From contig CAYMPH010000022.1 of the NCBI GenBank assembly GCA_964392365.1, positions 1 through 61,920 on the forward strand: a DNA stretch of 61,920 nucleotides, in the 5' to 3' direction. The notes below the pieces were generated by a model. That model was not told where the DNA came from. It searched no databases and saw only the letters and a program-made list of their open reading frames with translations. This document shows, piece after piece, positions 51,100 to 60,604 of the stretch. Source of the stretch: CAYMPH01 sp964392365 (GTDB lineage Bacteria; Spirochaetota; UBA4802; UBA5550). The stretch's first letter is position 1; the number at the start of each line of letters is the position of its first letter. Both the position numbers and the translations under genes were made by a program.

Positions 51100-51707
51100 T
51101 GATAACAGTTATTGATTACGGAATGGGAAATCTCAGATCCGTAGTAAAAGCTTTTGAGTTGTATTCTGACAGCGTTAGAATATCTCAGGATCCTTCTGAT
51201 TTAAAAACATCAAAGGCTGTTGTGCTTCCCGGTGACGGTGCTTTTGCCATGGCTATGGAAAATTTTAAAAAGGCAGGGTGGATTGATGCAATAAGAGATT
51301 ATATATCATCCGGCGGATACTTTATGGGAATCTGCCTGGGATTCCAGCTGCTGTTTTCAACAAGCGAAGAATTCGGGAAATCAGAAGGCCTAAATGTGAT
51401 TGAAGGGGATGTTGTCCGATTTAATTCAGACACTCTAAAAGTTCCGCATATGGGATGGAATACTGTTTCTTTCAGAAAGAAGTCTAAATTTTTTGAAGGG
51501 ATTCCTGATTCATCTTATTTTTACTTTATACACTCATATTATCCTGAAGTACACGATGAAAAATGGATTGCAGGCGAATCTGAATACGGATTGAAATTTC
51601 CCTGCATTGTATCTGACGGGAATTTAATAGCGACCCAGTTTCATCCTGAAAAAAGTCATACAAACGGTTTGAAGATTATAGAAAATTTTGTGAGGCTTTC
51701 ATGCTGA
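51099..51707 (+). CDS. hisH: Imidazole glycerol phosphate synthase glutaminase subunit HisH
   Basis: 202 residues, class I glutamine amidotransferase. Motifs: DYGMGNLRSVVKAFE, LPGDGAFAMAMENF (oxyanion), the nucleophile in FMGICLGFQLLF, and His-Glu of the triad in THFHPE-like ATQFHPEKSHTNG. HMGWN and YFIHSYY are also typical. It supplies ammonia to HisF, which must be encoded elsewhere. It shares one base with hisB and overlaps hisA by 7 nt, indicating coupled translation. Confidence 0.96.
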   Translation: MITVIDYGMGNLRSVVKAFELYSDSVRISQDPSDLKTSKAVVLPGDGAFAMAMENFKKAGWIDAIRDYISSGGYFMGICLGFQLLFSTSEEFGKSEGLNVIEGDVVRFNSDTLKVPHMGWNTVSFRKKSKFFEGIPDSSYFYFIHSYYPEVHDEKWIAGESEYGLKFPCIVSDGNLIATQFHPEKSHTNGLKIIENFVRLSC

Positions 51708-52444
51708 TTATACCTGCTATTGATTTAAAAGACGGCAAATGCGTCCGATTAATTCAGGGCGATCCTGACAGGGCTACTATTTATTCCGATGATCCGGTTT
51801 CAGTTGCAAGAAAATTCGAATCAGATGGAGCGGAGCTTATTCACATAGTTGATCTCGACGGCGCTTTTGCCGGAGATCTGATAAATTTTGATCTTGTTAA
51901 AAAAATATCTCAATCAATAAAAATTCCTGTAGAAATCGGCGGAGGAATCAGAACAGAAGCTTCTATCAGGAAATATATTGATGCGGGAATTAAAAGAATC
52001 ATAGCAGGTACAGTTCTTCTGAATGATGAATTCAGTGATACAATAAAAAAGTATTCAGAATATATTGTAGCAGGAGTTGATGCAAAAGACGGCATGGCTG
52101 CAACTCATGGATGGAAATCTGTAAGCCGTATTGCTGCGATAGAGGTTATTAAAAAATTTCAGGCTGATGGCATTAAAAATTTTATTTTTACTGATATAGC
52201 CACAGACGGCATGCTTATCGGTCCGAATATTAAATCAATGGCTGATATATTGCAAAAAGCTCCGGGAGTGAATCTTATAGCCTCCGGCGGTGTCACTAAA
52301 TATGAAGATATTGTTTCATTATCGGAATTGGAAAATTCCGGCCTTACGGGTTGTATTGTGGGAAAGGCAATTTATGATGGAAGAATTGATCTGAAAGATG
52401 CAATTAATAGATTGACGTCTTTAAGGCCACCAAATAGTAAATAA
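51701..52444 (+). CDS. hisA: Phosphoribosylformimino-AImPR isomerase HisA
   Basis: 247 residues, a (beta/alpha)8 barrel. It begins IIPAIDLKDGKCVRLIQGD with the N-terminal catalytic Asp (PAIDLKDG). IHIVDLDGAFAG, VEIGGGIRTEASIRKY, IAGTVLLND, TDIATDGMLIGPN (second catalytic Asp) and IASGGVTKYEDI complete the pattern. It performs the ProFAR isomerisation in histidine synthesis. The GAF-GGDEF gene starts 3 nt after its stop, so a signalling gene is attached to the his transcript. Confidence 0.96.
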   Translation: MLIIPAIDLKDGKCVRLIQGDPDRATIYSDDPVSVARKFESDGAELIHIVDLDGAFAGDLINFDLVKKISQSIKIPVEIGGGIRTEASIRKYIDAGIKRIIAGTVLLNDEFSDTIKKYSEYIVAGVDAKDGMAATHGWKSVSRIAAIEVIKKFQADGIKNFIFTDIATDGMLIGPNIKSMADILQKAPGVNLIASGGVTKYEDIVSLSELENSGLTGCIVGKAIYDGRIDLKDAINRLTSLRPPNSK

Positions 52445-52447
52445 TTT

Positions 52448-53491
52448 ATGGAAATGAAATACCCTGTTGAAATTGAGAATTACGAGAGAAAAATTTATGA
52501 TCTCAGACAGCTTATTGAAATAAGTAAAGGTCTGAATTCGACTCTTGATTATAATTCTCTTATTGACTCTATACTATTTACCTGTATGGGGCAGATGCAG
52601 CTTTTAAAAGCAGGTATTTTTTTACAGAAGGGAATCGGTTCTGATAGCTACTCGCTGCACAGGAATTATAAGGGTTTTGATCTCGATCATTTAAAGGAAT
52701 ATGAAATTGATCAATCGAGCGGTGTTTTAAAGCTGCTTCAGGAAAAAACAAAATGCCTCACTTTTGATGAAGTAAATAAAAATGTCCCCAAAACTGATAA
52801 CGGATTACAGATTATAAAAATTCTTGATCCCGGTCTTCTTGTTCCTCTCACAAGCAAAGGAAAAGTAAACGGCATAATAATTCTCGGCGATAGAATTAAT
52901 ATGAATTTAAACAAATTTACTGATTCTGAAAAACAGTATCTTCTTGATATTGCTTCGCTTGCAGGAATTGCGATTCATAATTCATATCTATATGAAATGG
53001 CAACTACAGACATGATGACCAAGCTGAAAATACACCATTATTTTCAGTCAGCGCTTGTTGATGAAATTGAAAGAACTGTAAAAACAAAGCGGGTGCTTTC
53101 TCTGATTATGGCTGATATTGATCATTTTAAGGAATTTAATGATACATACGGTCACACTGCAGGTGATATTGTAATTAAAAATGTAGCAGCAGTAATTAAA
53201 GAAAGCCTCAGGCCTACAGATATAGCTGCCAGATACGGAGGTGAGGAGTTTTCAGTCATACTTCCGAAGACAGATATTCATGAAGCACTGATTGTTGCTG
53301 AAAGAATAAGGCAGAGCATTGAGGAGTCTGAAGTTTTATATGATGATAAAATTCTAAGTGCAACTATTTCCATCGGCATAACTCAGTTTGATCAGTCACT
53401 TGATTTCAGCAGCCATGATTTTATTGAAAGAGCTGACAGGGCACTGTATGAATCAAAAAGAAACGGAAGAAATACAGTATCTTTGTTGTAG
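52448..53491 (+). CDS. GAF-GGDEF diguanylate cyclase
   Basis: 347 residues, cytoplasmic. Residues about 15-175 are a GAF-like sensor domain (LRQLIEISKGLNSTLDYNSLIDSILFTCMGQM, PLTSKGKVNGIIILGDRINMNL, LLDIASLAGIAIHNSYLYEMA). Residues about 185-345 are GGDEF with DHFKEFNDTYGHTAGD and an intact active loop RYGGEEFSVILP. No RxxD inhibitory site is evident upstream of GGEEF. It should make c-di-GMP, and the PilZ protein at 46001 is a possible receptor. It begins 3 nt after hisA, an unusual attachment to a histidine operon. The starting ATG follows TAATTT with no strong ribosome site, so coupling is likely. Confidence 0.92.
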   Translation: MEMKYPVEIENYERKIYDLRQLIEISKGLNSTLDYNSLIDSILFTCMGQMQLLKAGIFLQKGIGSDSYSLHRNYKGFDLDHLKEYEIDQSSGVLKLLQEKTKCLTFDEVNKNVPKTDNGLQIIKILDPGLLVPLTSKGKVNGIIILGDRINMNLNKFTDSEKQYLLDIASLAGIAIHNSYLYEMATTDMMTKLKIHHYFQSALVDEIERTVKTKRVLSLIMADIDHFKEFNDTYGHTAGDIVIKNVAAVIKESLRPTDIAARYGGEEFSVILPKTDIHEALIVAERIRQSIEESEVLYDDKILSATISIGITQFDQSLDFSSHDFIERADRALYESKRNGRNTVSLL

Positions 53492-54426
53492 CCGGTTTGA
53501 GTCCGCTAACCAGTCTTTAAGCACTTTGCCGGAAGGGTTTTATCATTTGTTCGCATACCGGATAATAATCTGATTATTTTAATTTAAAATCAGAGCTGCA
53601 GTTTTTGCCTCAAACTTTTTTATCCCCGGACATTTCAAATCAGGAAAAATAATATCATTTTTATCTCAGCCGGTTCCGTTGTATATGATTGTAATAAATG
53701 GAATTAGAGTTATGCATTCAATTTTTTAGACATTCCTTCGAAGGCGCACTTGTTGAAGGGATATTCAGTGCTGCTGTAGGAATTGATCTTGCGTATCATA
53801 TATAACAGGTATCTGACCATTATATTTCAAAAAGCCCTCTGTTATGATTGAGATATTTTAAAAAAAGAAACTTGATTTGAAACTGGAGTTATACTGAATA
53901 TGAAGGAAACTTTTTAATTAAAATTTCCTTTATCTTAGCTTCTCCTGCAGAGAAGTACACAATCTGGGATTCCATTAATTCATATTTGTTCATTACCTGA
54001 ACAAATTCTTCGTCGATGAAATAGTCAAGCATATCCATATCCTGCATCATGTCTCTATTGCCGATGAACAATGTTTTCATTTCTTTAAGACCCGCCTGCT
54101 ATTTTTATTATTGAAGTGTGTGTCAGCTTAAAATAATTAATTTTTTTGTCCAGTATTTTAATAATAAAAAATTTAAAATAATAAGCGTTCATTCACATCT
54201 AATGGCAGAATTTTTTTTTCCGGTTCAAATGCAATTAAAAAAAATATTTTTTTTAATTTTTTTAATGGAGTGCTCTATTGTTAGTCCAGCCCAACAATTT
54301 TTTTATAATTTTCTAAAATATTATTTTATAAACACGGATATGACGTGGTTATAACTTCTAAAGACTGACATACTTTATTAAATACTGCTTCTGCTGTTAA
54401 AAGTAAGGTCAAGGATCTTCCATCAA
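53492..54426. other. Nearly gene-free 0.9-kb region
   Basis: AT-rich with no convincing gene. It holds one short minus-strand frame (53889-54080) and a 35-codon plus frame at 53698-53805 (MELELCIQFFRHSFEGALV...) that may be a remnant. AACACGGATATGACGTGG near 54331 weakly resembles the GAACACGGATGACGCGG repeat. I see no tRNA, CRISPR or clear terminator. Confidence 0.5.
53889..54080 (-). CDS. Possible small protein, 63 aa
   Basis: MKTLFIGNRDMMQDMDMLDYFIDEEFVQVMNKYELME... is a normal-looking soluble, acidic composition. The frame begins with ATG but has only a weak AAAG upstream and no homology I recognise. It lies alone in a gene-poor gap. It could be a real small gene or the remains of one. 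Confidence 0.35.
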   Translation of the reverse strand: MKTLFIGNRDMMQDMDMLDYFIDEEFVQVMNKYELMESQIVYFSAGEAKIKEILIKKFPSYSV

Positions 54427-56604
54427 TTATTTATATTCTTCTTCAAATATTGCTTCGGCATCCCAGAAATACGTATCCTTCCCGTTTTTACTTGTGTCGT
54501 TAATTGTTTTTGTTTTATATTTCCCGTCTTCCCCGTATGGCATATATGAATTTTTTTCACTGTGGTAATAACTGTCAATCGCGGAAATATATTTTGTTCC
54601 ATCAGCCCATATTTTCATTCCTTTGTTGACACATTTCCCTTTTTTAAATGTTGCAATGAATCTTGAACCGTCAACATAGTACCAGACTCCATCGCCTTCA
54701 ATCTCGCCATCTTTAAAATCTCCGAAATACTTATCTCCGGAAGGAAGAGTTAAAGAGCTTTGCCCTGATTTTTTATCCATATTGAAATAACCGGAATATT
54801 TAGCACCAAACCATTTTGATGATTTTCCCCAGACATAAACTCCGTAACCATGCTTTTTACCGTCTTTCCATTCGCCGCTATATGAATCACCCTCACCGTA
54901 AATCAACGGCTTTTCATTGCCTTTTTTACCATTTGTCCATGTTGCAAAAAATTTATTTATCAATTTACCGTTTTCATCATATATAAACATGGATCCTTCG
55001 CCATGCTCTTTCCCGTCTTTAAATTGGCCTATATATTTGGAAATAATTTTTCCTTTGCTGTTATATTTTATTAATGTTCCGTCACCATTTGGAATCCCAT
55101 CTGCAAACTGCCCGAGATATTGTGATACAAGTTTCCCGTTTTCGTTATATGTGAAGAGCGTTCCTTCGCCGGTTTTTTTCCCATTCTGAAACATTCCCAG
55201 ATATTTACTAATTAAAATTCCTTTTTCATTATATAAAAATTCAGAACCCTGACCATGTTCTTTGTCATCTTTATATTGTCCTATGTATTTCCTGACCAGC
55301 TTGCCGTTTTTATGAATCCAGAGAGTGCCTTCACCGTCTTTTTTCCCTTCCTTGAAATCACCTTCATATTTTGTAAGAAGATTTCCTTTCTCATCATATT
55401 CAGAAAGTTCTCCATTTCCGTCAAACTTCCCGTTTTTAAAATTTCCTTTATATTGCGATTTTATTGATCCGTTTTTATTATAAACAGTCAGCAGACCTTC
55501 TCCATTTTCATTTCCGTCTTTAAAGATTCCTTTATATTCTGAAATCTTATTGCCGTCTTTATCATATTTGATTAAAGTCCCCACTCCATCAGGCTTTCCG
55601 TTTTTGACTTCTCCTGTATATATGCTTGAAATCTTTCCATTTTTATCGAACTCTTCTATTTTTGCATCCCCGTTAAAATTACCATCCTTGAACTGCCCTG
55701 TAATTTTTTTTGAAATATTACCGTCTTTATCATAATATGAAACAATTAATTTTCCGCTTGGTCTGCCATCGAAAAATGTTCCTTCAAGTGTGCGGATTAG
55801 TTTTCCATCTTTGTCAAATTCGCTTAAAATGCCGTAACCTTCAGGTTTATTATCAGCAAATTGTCCTGTGTATTTAGAAATCAGATTTCCGTTTGCATCA
55901 AGTGTCTCAAGTGTACCTGTATCATAATTCCCGTTTTTTAAAGTTCCTGTAAACCGGCTTATTGTTTCACCTTTACTGTTATAATTTGTTACTTTTACGT
56001 CTCCTATTGGAATGCCGTTTTTAAATTTCCCTTCAATCTTTCTATTAATTTTACCATATTTATCATATTCACTTAAAATACCTTCACCGTCCGGTTTATT
56101 ATCAAGAAAAGAACCTGTATAAACACTTGTGACTTTACCATCTTTATCATAAGTAGTAAGTTTACCATTTATGTATTTTGCGTTTTTAACTGTTCCATTG
56201 AACTCGCTGATTAAATTTCCTTTTGCATCAAAATTTTTAACTTTAAAATCACCTGTCTGTTTCCCATATTCAAATTGGCCTTCCTGAGAGCTGACCAGAT
56301 TTCCGTTTTCATCATATATAAACAGCGTACCTTTGCCGTGGGGTTTTCCATCTTTGATCTCTCCAATGTATTTATATTTTCCATTGCCCCAGGTAAGAGT
56401 ATTATTTTTATCAGCGTTAGGCTTTTTATTGATCTCTGATACGTTATCTTTTTTTTCATCATTTTTGATTTCAGATTTTTTAGCCTGAAATTTTATACTG
56501 TCTTCTTTGGAAGTTGAAGACTTTTTAATCTGTTTTCCAGGCCGGTCGCATGAAACAACAATCAGAACCAGAAAGATTATTAATAGATAACTGTATATTT
56601 TCAT
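54427..56604 (-). CDS. Large repeat lipoprotein (MORN_2/YwqK-type repeats plus C-terminal MORN)
   Basis: About 725 residues from the ATG at 56604, chosen for GAGGA upstream and because it starts the lipoprotein signal (MKIYSYLLIIFLVLIVVSC, lipobox VVSC). The upstream frame to 56673 adds an unlikely extension. After a Lys/Ser-rich linker there are about 17 tandem units of about 28 residues of the type YDKDGKLISKYTGQFKDGKPDGEGTL. Classical MORN units follow (GDSYSGEWKDGKKHGYGVYVWG, GDKYFGDFKDGEIEGDGVWYYVDGSRF). Such repeats form long beta-solenoids and bind lipids or proteins at membranes. The protein would be anchored to an envelope membrane. It is a single gene between gaps. Confidence 0.85.
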   Translation of the reverse strand: MKIYSYLLIIFLVLIVVSCDRPGKQIKKSSTSKEDSIKFQAKKSEIKNDEKKDNVSEINKKPNADKNNTLTWGNGKYKYIGEIKDGKPHGKGTLFIYDENGNLVSSQEGQFEYGKQTGDFKVKNFDAKGNLISEFNGTVKNAKYINGKLTTYDKDGKVTSVYTGSFLDNKPDGEGILSEYDKYGKINRKIEGKFKNGIPIGDVKVTNYNSKGETISRFTGTLKNGNYDTGTLETLDANGNLISKYTGQFADNKPEGYGILSEFDKDGKLIRTLEGTFFDGRPSGKLIVSYYDKDGNISKKITGQFKDGNFNGDAKIEEFDKNGKISSIYTGEVKNGKPDGVGTLIKYDKDGNKISEYKGIFKDGNENGEGLLTVYNKNGSIKSQYKGNFKNGKFDGNGELSEYDEKGNLLTKYEGDFKEGKKDGEGTLWIHKNGKLVRKYIGQYKDDKEHGQGSEFLYNEKGILISKYLGMFQNGKKTGEGTLFTYNENGKLVSQYLGQFADGIPNGDGTLIKYNSKGKIISKYIGQFKDGKEHGEGSMFIYDENGKLINKFFATWTNGKKGNEKPLIYGEGDSYSGEWKDGKKHGYGVYVWGKSSKWFGAKYSGYFNMDKKSGQSSLTLPSGDKYFGDFKDGEIEGDGVWYYVDGSRFIATFKKGKCVNKGMKIWADGTKYISAIDSYYHSEKNSYMPYGEDGKYKTKTINDTSKNGKDTYFWDAEAIFEEEYK

Positions 56605-56870
56605 TAAACTATTCCTCTTGGTTAATAAAATTTGCACTTTAATTTGAATAAAAGTGTTTAAAAGATATATCATGTCAACATTTTTTTAAAAAATACAATT
56701 TAATAGAGCATGTGCCAGCCTGAATTAGCGGAGATTTATTTATACTTTTTTTTTATAAAATGAAAGCATTTTTTTTATTTTCGCTAATTTAGATATAAAT
56801 GAATTTATCTGATAAACCGATATTTATATAAGTAAGAACTATACATTAAATAAAGTTACAGGTATGAATT

Positions 56871-57770
56871 ATGCAAAAGAAAAAGCCTATATTTCTTTTT
56901 ATTATATTGATTTTTATAATAGCTTCAGGAACTGCACTTTTATCAAAAAAAATGCAGTTTGAACAGATTAATCTTGATAAAATTTCAAAATATGATGATA
57001 GCCGTATAGCTTATCAGCGTGTAGAAAAATATACAGATGTGCTGGTTGATAATTCATTTGAAAGCCTGCTTGTTATTAAAGATAAAAAAATATATCTTAT
57101 TTCTGATGGATTTGATAATCTGTCTGTTGTTCTGCAAAGAAAATTTAAACTGGATGTTGATCAGATTAACATTGAGGATGGAAGTCTCTGGGAAAACAAA
57201 ATCAATGGAAAACCTGATTATATCAGAATAATGAACCGCAAGCAGGATGTTTTAACGAACAGTAATGAAGAATTTGTAACAACTAATTTTGGCGTGTTTT
57301 ATAAAGCAGTCCGAGATAAATTTATTGAACAGCATGTTGCAAAATTCCGCCAGTTAATGAAAAACAGGAATGAATCATCTCTAACTATTACATATAAACC
57401 GATTGAAGCAAAAATTAATGAACAAACTATAGGAGCAAAAAATAAAAAATATTTTTCATCTGCCATGGCTAAATCGCATGATCAGACAATTTATTATTGT
57501 GAAGACGCAGATGGTGACGGTGTAACTGAAACTTTTACTGTGACCCGCAATGATGGATTCAGTTGGGGATATAATTCCGGCCCGAATATTCTTTTTATTC
57601 TTGGCAATACTGATAAGGAAATTGAGACTATGATCGGAAAACTTTCAAATGAAGCAATATTCGGAACTGTTGATGAAGAAAAAAATACTATGAAAAATTT
57701 TCCAAAACAGAAAGACGTCATAGATATGATTGAATCAATAGCTCCAATGGATAATTATTATCAGCAATAA
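56871..57770 (+). CDS. Membrane-anchored hypothetical protein with EF-hand-like loop
   Basis: 299 residues. It begins with a membrane anchor or signal (PIFLFIILIFIIASGTALL). The rest is soluble with short beta strands (DVLVDNSFESLLVIKDKKIYLISDGFDNLSVVLQRKF). CEDADGDGVTETF near residue 211 is a calcium-binding-type loop (DxDxDG), as in FG-GAP or EF-hand-like repeats, and GPNILFILGNT follows. I do not recognise the family. It is divergent from the repeat lipoprotein. A 12-bp perfect stem at 57831-57859 lies about 60 nt after its end. Confidence 0.55.
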   Translation: MQKKKPIFLFIILIFIIASGTALLSKKMQFEQINLDKISKYDDSRIAYQRVEKYTDVLVDNSFESLLVIKDKKIYLISDGFDNLSVVLQRKFKLDVDQINIEDGSLWENKINGKPDYIRIMNRKQDVLTNSNEEFVTTNFGVFYKAVRDKFIEQHVAKFRQLMKNRNESSLTITYKPIEAKINEQTIGAKNKKYFSSAMAKSHDQTIYYCEDADGDGVTETFTVTRNDGFSWGYNSGPNILFILGNTDKEIETMIGKLSNEAIFGTVDEEKNTMKNFPKQKDVIDMIESIAPMDNYYQQ

Positions 57771-58111
57771 GAATTAAAAAATTATGCTTTTTTAAATTTA
57801 TTCATTGTTTTTCTGATATCTGCATCGCTTTTTAATTGATTTCAAAAAAATCAATTAAATCTTCATTCTGAAAATAATTTTAAATAGACCATCTCTTCAA
57901 AGCATGCGGATATGATGCGGTCCAATGCTTTCTTTTAATTTTAAAAAATATAACATTCTTTGCAGAAAAATATTGATTTATCCGGAATAAATTGATTTAA
58001 ATATGCAACTATAATTATTGACAAACCTCCGGTTGTCTTTTATTGTTAAATAAAAATTACTGTTGTGTTTGAAGTAAGAATAGTTTAACTAATAAAAACA
58101 GGAGTATAAAA
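57771..58111. other. 340-bp gap with a hairpin and a candidate promoter
   Basis: Holds a perfect 12-bp stem (TTTAATTGATTT 57831-57842 with AAATCAATTAAA 57848-57859) and a promoter-like TTGACA at 58018. GCGGATATGATGCGGT near 57907 faintly matches a stretch at 54335. No gene is visible. Confidence 0.5.
58018..58046 (+). promoter_or_regulatory. Candidate promoter of the AsmA-like gene
   Basis: TTGACA (58018-58023), a 17-nt spacer, TATTGT (58041-58046). The start point would be about 58 nt before the ATG at 58112, whose ribosome site is AGGAG. Confidence 0.5.
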
Positions 58112-59572
58112 ATGAGTGATAATAATGCCAATAAAGGAATTCTGAAAAGATTAATTAAGTGGACTGCTGTTTTTTTCGGCGGTATATTTTTAATTATAAT
58201 CGCAGCAGGAATTGCTGTAATGATTATTGTTGATAAGCCTTTTATAGAAAATCAGATGGAGAAACAGCTTCACCGCCAGGTAAGAATAGGTGATATTTCC
58301 GGAGCACTATTTTCTGCTGTTTCAGGTTTTTCTGTTAAAGATGTAAGAATATCCAATTTTAAAACTGAAAAGGATATCGAATCTTTAAAAAATAAACCTG
58401 TAGCAGATGCGGATGTCTTTGCATCGATAAAAGCTATTAATTTCAAAGTTTCCATAATCCCACTCTTAAGCAGAAAGTTTGTTCTCAACGAGCTTATGCT
58501 GAAATCACCGCAGGTGAATGTTTTCAGATTTAAAAGCGGTGCTTTTAATTTTTCAGACCTCATGGCATCAAAACCGAAGACAAATGAGGAGAAAGCAGCG
58601 CTTGAGAAAAAAATGCGTGAAGATGCTGCAAAACCTAAAGAGGAAGCAAAGCCGTTCAAGGCTGATGATATTCCTGTAGCGGTAAATATGGGTTCTATAG
58701 GCATGGAAGACGGGAATATCAACTTTACCGATCAGACTACAGGGCAGAAGCTGAATATTTATAAAGTTACAGCAAAAGTTTATGATATCAGGATCGATCC
58801 CAAAGACCTTGAGAAAAATGATACTGTATCTTTAAAAATTTCTGCAGGTATTAAAACACTCAGCCGTCCTGAGTCCGGCAGTGTCCAGTCTTTTGATATA
58901 GGACTTGATATAACAGGAAATGTTATTCCTTTTGATAAGAAAACCAGAAAACTTGATCCGGAGATTTCCGTGAAAGCCGGTTCTCCATACGGAAGCGTAA
59001 CAGGTCTGCAGATTTTCAATGAAATGATAAATGTGGAACAGCTTGCAAAATATACAGGTAAATTAAGTTTTCTTAAAAAAGAAATCGAATGGAAGAACGG
59101 GTATGTTAATCTGCATTACAAGGATGATATTGTTACCCTGAAAGACGGCAGACTGGCAAATGACGATTATGCGCTTACCTTCAGCGGTTCTGTTAATATC
59201 AAGTCAATGAATCTTGATATTATCCCAGAAATGACTATGACTCCTAAGAACACAGCAAAGGTTAAGGAGCAGATTTCAGGTGTTGCAGTAAAAGCAATTA
59301 CTGGGCAGGCTAAAGATTACGTTAAACCTGATGCTGTTGCAGAAACAGCAATAAAACCGATGCTTAATAAAAATGGCGATGTATCCCTGAAATATTCTGT
59401 TAAGGGCACTGCTTCCAAACCGGTTGTTAAATTAACTGATCCTAAACTCGGATCAGTTTCTGATATTGTAAAAAATATGATGAAAGATTCTGCAGGTAAA
59501 GAAGGTAAGAAGGTTGAAGGCGCTGTAAAAGAAAAAGCAAAAGATGAACTGAAAAAAATAAAATTGTTTTAA
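58112..59572 (+). CDS. AsmA-family envelope protein
   Basis: 486 residues. An N-terminal membrane anchor (WTAVFFGGIFLIIIAAGIAVMIIV) is followed by the AsmA-type start (FIENQMEKQLHRQVRIGDISGALFSAVSGFSVKDVRISN). It continues FKVSIIPLLSRKFVLNELMLKSPQVNVFRFKSGAFNFSDLM and the late SGSVNIKSMNLDIIPEMTM. These proteins form beta-taco grooves and are linked to lipid transport and outer-membrane assembly. A Lys/Glu/Ala-rich stretch (near residues 150-180) is a linker. The C-terminus is basic. It has its own promoter and is followed by a strong terminator, so it is probably a single-gene unit. Confidence 0.82.
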   Translation: MSDNNANKGILKRLIKWTAVFFGGIFLIIIAAGIAVMIIVDKPFIENQMEKQLHRQVRIGDISGALFSAVSGFSVKDVRISNFKTEKDIESLKNKPVADADVFASIKAINFKVSIIPLLSRKFVLNELMLKSPQVNVFRFKSGAFNFSDLMASKPKTNEEKAALEKKMREDAAKPKEEAKPFKADDIPVAVNMGSIGMEDGNINFTDQTTGQKLNIYKVTAKVYDIRIDPKDLEKNDTVSLKISAGIKTLSRPESGSVQSFDIGLDITGNVIPFDKKTRKLDPEISVKAGSPYGSVTGLQIFNEMINVEQLAKYTGKLSFLKKEIEWKNGYVNLHYKDDIVTLKDGRLANDDYALTFSGSVNIKSMNLDIIPEMTMTPKNTAKVKEQISGVAVKAITGQAKDYVKPDAVAETAIKPMLNKNGDVSLKYSVKGTASKPVVKLTDPKLGSVSDIVKNMMKDSAGKEGKKVEGAVKEKAKDELKKIKLF

Positions 59573-59578
59573 ATCCAG

Positions 59579-59613
59579 AAAGGCGGTGATGAAAAACACC
59601 GCCTTTCTTTTTG
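59579..59613 (+). terminator. Intrinsic terminator after the AsmA-like gene
   Basis: AAAGGCGGTG pairs perfectly with CACCGCCTTT around an 8-nt loop, followed by CTTTTT. It starts 6 nt after the stop codon. Confidence 0.88.
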
Positions 59614-59667
59614 ATTTAATAATTATTCAGAAAAGTCAATCTATGTTTTTTTAAATAGGATATCTGT

Positions 59668-60603
59668 ATGAAAAAAAATATTTCAAATACTTTAAATCTT
59701 ACGGTGCTGATAGTTTATCTTTTATTTGCAGCATTTTTTATCTCCATGGCAGGATTGGAAGAGGTAACACCTGAAATTTGCTCTGCATCAGGCGGAAACT
59801 CAATTAAAATTTCAAATGGCATAATTTGTTATACAATGAAAGGCCCGGAGAATGGGGAACCGGTTGTTATGGTTCATGGTTTTTCGACTCCGGGATTTGT
59901 TTTTGAATATCATGCTGCTTCACTTGCTGCTGCCGGTTTCAGGGTTATAGTATTCGATCATTTCGGTCGCGGATCTTCCGGAAGACCTGATGCCAGGTAT
60001 GATAAAGATTTTTTTGATACTGAACTGCTTGAGTTTCTGGACTCACTTAATATAAGAAAACCGGTTAATCTTGTAGGTAATTCACTTGGAGGCGGTGTAG
60101 TAACTGTATTCGCATCACGCCATCCTGAAAGGGTGAAAAAACTGGCTCTAACCGCTCCTGTCGGATACAGGCCTCCTCACACCGGATTAAATGCAGTTTT
60201 GATGATCCCCGCTGTTGGTGACATGATTATGGCATTATTCGGAAGACGTTCCATGATTGCCGCCATGAAAGCTGAAACTGATAAGGGAATAGCTCCGTTA
60301 AAAATGCTGAAGCCTTATATTGAACAGTTTAATTACAGGGGGACATTACAGGCATTTCTTGCAACTTTACGTAATTATCCTTTGGGAAATCTTGATGCTG
60401 AATATAAAAAAGTCGGGAAGCTGGGATTGCCGGTTCTTCTGCTCTGGGGCGAATTGGATGATTTTGTCCCATTTGACGGTAATAAGAAAATATCTGCGGC
60501 GATTCCAGGTGTGAAATTTGTTCCTGTTAAGGGAGCGGGGCATGCGCTTGTTTATTCGCATCCTGCTGAAGTGTACAGAGAGCTTGTTGATTTTTTGAAA
60601 TAA
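59668..60603 (+). CDS. Alpha/beta hydrolase, membrane-anchored
   Basis: 311 residues. N-terminal hydrophobic anchor (LNLTVLIVYLLFAAFFISMAG), then the alpha/beta hydrolase fold. The oxyanion HGF is at residues 70-72 (VVMVHGFSTPGFVF) and the nucleophile is S139 in LVGNSLGGGVV. The Asp is in LWGELDDFVPFDG, and the His in VKGAGHALVYS. The triad is complete, so it is an active esterase, lipase or related enzyme of unknown substrate. FDHFGRGSSGRPD is typical of the haloperoxidase/lipase-like group. It lies after a terminator and before paired GGCTCTGACCCC motifs. Confidence 0.9.
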   Translation: MKKNISNTLNLTVLIVYLLFAAFFISMAGLEEVTPEICSASGGNSIKISNGIICYTMKGPENGEPVVMVHGFSTPGFVFEYHAASLAAAGFRVIVFDHFGRGSSGRPDARYDKDFFDTELLEFLDSLNIRKPVNLVGNSLGGGVVTVFASRHPERVKKLALTAPVGYRPPHTGLNAVLMIPAVGDMIMALFGRRSMIAAMKAETDKGIAPLKMLKPYIEQFNYRGTLQAFLATLRNYPLGNLDAEYKKVGKLGLPVLLLWGELDDFVPFDGNKKISAAIPGVKFVPVKGAGHALVYSHPAEVYRELVDFLK

Positions 60604-60604
60604 C

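Noticed and set aside
54118..54354. Plus-strand frame of 78 codons
   Set aside because: Phe/Ile/Lys-rich translation of AT-rich DNA, no ribosome site and no recognisable pattern.
57831..57859. Perfect 12-bp stem as terminator of the EF-hand-like protein gene
   Set aside because: The stem is AT-rich and has no T-run after it, so I list it only as a hairpin in the gap.
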